Notes under the pieces: generated by a model
The model's database searches: none
Told to the model about the DNA's origin: nothing
Seen by the model: the letters and a program-made list of their open reading frames with translations, nothing else
Shown here: positions 60,838-64,000 of the stretch, piece after piece
Numbering within the stretch: the first letter of the stretch is position 1
How the letters are laid out: every line of letters begins with the position of its first letter
Assembly: GCF_020080835.1 (NCBI RefSeq)
Contig: NC_058163.1
Span: 18,937,904-19,001,903, forward strand
Origin: Cotesia glomerata
Taxonomy: Eukaryota; Arthropoda; Insecta; Hymenoptera; Braconidae
Direction of reading: 5' to 3'
Length of the DNA stretch: 64,000 nucleotides
Made by a program: the position numbers and the translations under genes

Positions 60838-62215
60838 TTCAAACTGCTCATCAGAATAATAATAAGGACTTTTATCAGGTGAAGCACCAGGACAAACTCC
60901 AGGCTGCTTATCAGGATAATAATAAGGACTTTTATCAGGTGGAGCATCAGGACAAACTCCAGGCTACTTATCAGGATAATAATAAGGACTACTATCAGGT
61001 GGAGCACCAGGACAAACTCCAGGCTGCTTATCAGGATAATAATAAGGACTTTTATCAGGTGGAGCACCAGGACAAACTCCAGGCTGCTTATCAGGATAAT
61101 AATGACTTTTATCTGGTGGAGCACCAGGAAAAACTCCAGGCTAATTATCAGGATAATAATAAGGACTACTATCAGGTGGAGCACCAGGAAAAACTCCAGG
61201 CTGCTTATCAGGATAATAATAAGGACTTTTATCAGGTGGAGCACCAGGACAAACTCCAGGCTGCTTATCAGGATAATAATAAGGACTTTTATCAGGTGGA
61301 GCACCAGGACAAACTCCAGGCTACTTATCAGGATAATAATAACTTTTATCAGGTTGAGCACCAGGCCAAACTCCAAACTGCTTTTCAGAATAATAATGAA
61401 TTTTATTAAAAAAATTAATAGGACGTACTCCAGGCTGCTTATCAGCATAACAATAAGGATTTTTATCAGGTGGAGCACCAGGACAAACTCCAGGCTGCTT
61501 ATCAGGATAATAATAAGGACTTTTATCAGGTGGAGCACCAGGACAAACTCCAGGCTGCTTATCAGGATAATAATAAGGACTTTTATCAGGTGGAGCACCA
61601 GGACAAACTCCAGGCTGCTTATCAGGATAATAATGACTTTTATCTGGTGGAGCACCAGGAAAAACTCCAGGCTAATTATCAGGATAATAATAAGGACTAC
61701 TATCAGGTGGAGCACCAGGAAAAACTCCAGGCTGCTTATCAGGATAATAATAAGGACTTTTATCAGGTGGAGCACCAGGACAAACTCCAGGCTGCTTATC
61801 AGGATAATAATTACTTTCATCAGGTGGAGCACCAGGACAACCTCCAGGCTGCTTATCAAAATAATAATAAGGACTTTCATTAGGTGGAGCACCAGGACAA
61901 ATTCCAGGATACTTATCAGGATAATAATGACTTTTATCAGGTCGAGCACCAGGACAAACTCCAAACTGCTTTTGAGAATAATAATGAGGAGTTTTATAAA
62001 AAAAATAAAAAGGACAAACTCCAGGCTGCTTATCAGGATAATAATAAGGACTTTTATCAGGTGGAGCACCAGGACAAACTCCAGGCTGCTCATTAGGATA
62101 ATGATAAGGACATTTATTAAAAAAAAAAGGACTAACTTCGAGTTGCTCATCAGGATAATAATAAGGACTTTTATAAAAAAAATTTGCAACAAACTCAACG
62201 CTGCTTTCTAGGATA
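60838..62215 (+). repeat. Minisatellite: about 24 units of 60 (or 57) bp with higher-order structure
   Basis: Unit core CTCCAGGCTGCTTATCAGG, ATAATAATAAGGAC, TTTTATCAGGTGGAGCACC. Most units are 60 bp; shorter ones differ mainly by 3 bp. A block with AATGACTTTTATCTGG and CTAATTATCAGG recurs at 61101 and 61632, a higher-order duplication of about 531 bp. Because nearly all length changes are multiples of three, frames stay open through most of the array. The minus strand has 473 codons (62198-60777, hydrophobic LIKVLIIILISSLEFVLVLH). One plus frame is open from 60883 to 62211 (basic IRTFIRWSTRTNSRLLIRII). A second plus frame (hydrophilic KDFYQVEHQDKLQAAYQDNN) is open from 60879 to 61409 and again from 61470 to 61883. 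I do not call a protein. Confidence 0.93.
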
Positions 62216-62380
62216 CTAATGAAGACATCGATTAGTATAACTGTAAAAAAAAATCTTAATTCTATGTGTCAAATAATTCATGAGTTTTTAAACTTGGAGT
62301 TTTTATTATAAACAACTGCTGCTAAGTTCAAGTTGTTTTTCTTAATAATCATTAAGTGTCATTCCAACCATAAATTTTAA

Positions 62381-62560
62381 CGCTCGAAGAGCTCAAATGC
62401 ATAGAAATACTCTCTTTGAGCTCAGTGAACTCAAAATATCACATGAATTATATTTTGAGTTCAAAAATCTCAAAAACGTCATAAGTACAATTTTAAGCGC
62501 CCAGGTATGGAATTAGCGGGAAGTTGCAGGGATGGCCTTTAGGGTGAACCATTTTACTAA
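62381..62560 (+). mobile_element. Element A copy A12, right-end fragment
   Basis: GAGCTC modules, TTAGCGGGAAGTTGCAGGG and GGGTGAACCATTTTACTAA. Close to the right end of A7. The rest of the element is absent. Confidence 0.85.
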
Positions 62561-62627
62561 TTTTTTTAAGCCTTTTCAGGTCTATAGTATTTATCTGAGG
62601 TAAAATGGATTATTTCCATTTATTCCG

Positions 62628-62630
<3 letters not shown>

Positions 62631-62720
<90 letters not shown>
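62631..62720. repeat. (TA)n microsatellite, about 90 bp
   Basis: Uninterrupted AT dinucleotide run. Confidence 0.96.
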
Positions 62721-62723
<3 letters not shown>

Positions 62724-64000
62724 GGTGTGTTAAAATTCAATTTCCGTGAAGAACCTTTTAAAATTCGAATTTTGAGTTCCGCTTTTAACAGGAGCTGTGT
62801 TTGGGCACTTCTGGCCAAATGCGGAAGTTTCAACGGAAATGCCCGAATAAATTTCCTGTTAAAAATTCTATGAAAATCAAATAAATGAAATTTTATTATT
62901 GCATTTGTTTTTCGTAACTTAGGGAAAAGGGATTCTATCAATTTGATTGAAGTATTTCTATTATTAGTGTTGTGATTTTCTTGAGTAGGAAATCTACTTC
63001 CATTTCGGCTGCCGAATGGCACTTTTTTTGAATTAAGAAAGTATTTTCATATTTTGCCTTGATCTGTAACTTTGTCTCTACTGCAAATACCTACTTTGGT
63101 TTTATAATAAAATAAATTTTATTAACTATACTTTATTTTTTTTTGTAAAAAGCAAGTTAGCAATATTTTTTTTCAATTTGAATGGTTGATTGGTATCATT
63201 AATAATGTTTGATGCAACAATAATTTTAAACTTCAATCAATAATCATTTCAGTAAAAAAATATAATTTGTACTTCTTCAACAGTAAATCTTTGATAGAAA
63301 ATTGATGATAAGATTTCAGAAATGCATAAGAATCTGGAGAAAAAAAAAACAAGCTCAGAGTTTAATTTAAAATAAATAAAGAAAAATTAATTTTTTATTC
63401 CTCAAAGTAATCACAGTGCTGCTAGGACATTTTATAAAAAAAGTAATATTACAATAAAAGCTTTTCCGTATACATTTCTCGCAATAATAGGCAGTTAATT
63501 CAAGTCAATAGTTTACGCTTCGGGGCCGCTGTTATACGAGCTAAAACAAAGATTCATTCGGTTGGAAATGTATATTCTCAGCCACGGAATACGAGCCACT
63601 TATTTTTCCACTCATTTTCCGGTGGCCGTTCCGAATCAAGCAAACGACACTGTTGTGAAGGATATTATTTTAATCTCTTTTCAGCGTAGTTGTGATCTTT
63701 ATTTATTTATTTAAAGCTCTCGGTTGGTAATGAATATCTATTTTCAGTTTTAACTTTCATATTTTCAAGTAGTATAACTCTACAGCATTACTAAATTTTT
63801 TCTTTCTATTTCAGGTCATTTTAGTGTCAATAGATTTTATTAGACGTTATGGGGTGTTTAAAACTGAACCAAAGTTGGGTTAACATCATGGGACGAAAAT
63901 TAAATACTGGATCATAATGAATGAGTAAGTATTGCGGGAATAGTATATTTTTCTTCTAAATACCCACTTACATTTTTATTTAATATTTATTATTTATTTA
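62721..64000. other. AT-rich right edge, no gene seen
   Basis: No gene supported. A patch of more balanced composition at about 63515-63660 (CGGGGCCGCTGTTATACGAG, CCGGTGGCCGTTCCG) may be unique host DNA or a conserved non-coding element; I see no convincing frame. Confidence 0.55.

Noticed and set aside
60838..62215. CRISPR-like array
   Set aside because: The units are contiguous near-identical 60-mers without unique spacers, in a eukaryotic context.

Overview
The window looks like an AT-rich insect genomic scaffold made almost entirely of nested transposable elements, microsatellites and fragmentary AT-rich DNA. I found no host protein-coding gene, rRNA, tRNA or CRISPR array. The elements (R1-clade APE-type non-LTR retrotransposons, a BED-finger hAT, a jerky/pogo-type DDE transposon, a Helitron, long foldbacks) indicate an arthropod. 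I lean to a hymenopteran such as a parasitoid wasp, but no host gene confirms this.

Two families dominate. Element A is an unclassified non-coding repeat of about 0.9 kb with a hairpin at its left end, an internal (TG)n/(AC)n tract, and GAGCTC palindromes near its right end; 13 copies or parts are listed (A1-A13). R1-AC is a two-ORF retrotransposon of about 5.2 kb; six copies are listed (R1-1 to R1-6). Every visible R1-AC end lies in an AC/TG tract, always with the sense strand on the AC strand, and the tract is usually the one inside element A. This matches what is known of R1-clade families that target AC-type microsatellites (Mino, Waldo). Element A therefore acts as a dispersed landing pad.

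Layout. 1-4.5 kb: R1-1 on the minus strand, with ORF1 intact and ORF2 open to the window edge, then half of A1. 4.5-8 kb: low-complexity DNA, A13 and a small foldback. 8-13.3 kb: A2 split by R1-2. 14.6-21.6 kb: four-level nest (foldback > TIR element > 3.8 kb foldback with an 8-bp duplication > A3), plus a TA-flanked MITE. 21.7-25.3 kb: half of A4, R1-3, and a 2.3 kb Helitron inside R1-3, then a 100-N gap. 28.1-31.4 kb: jerky/pogo transposon with a broken transposase. 32.2-34.7 kb: A5 split by R1-4, then A6. 34.7-44 kb: mostly unannotatable AT-rich DNA with one foldback. 44-50.7 kb: A7, then A8 holding R1-5 and R1-6 head to tail. 52.4-58.3 kb: head-to-head A9/A10 pair with a hAT element inserted. 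59-62.6 kb: A11, a 60-bp tandem array open in several frames, A12. The rest is AT-rich.

Most protein genes here are broken transposon genes. The exception is R1-1, which is intact as far as it can be seen and may belong to a live or recently live element.
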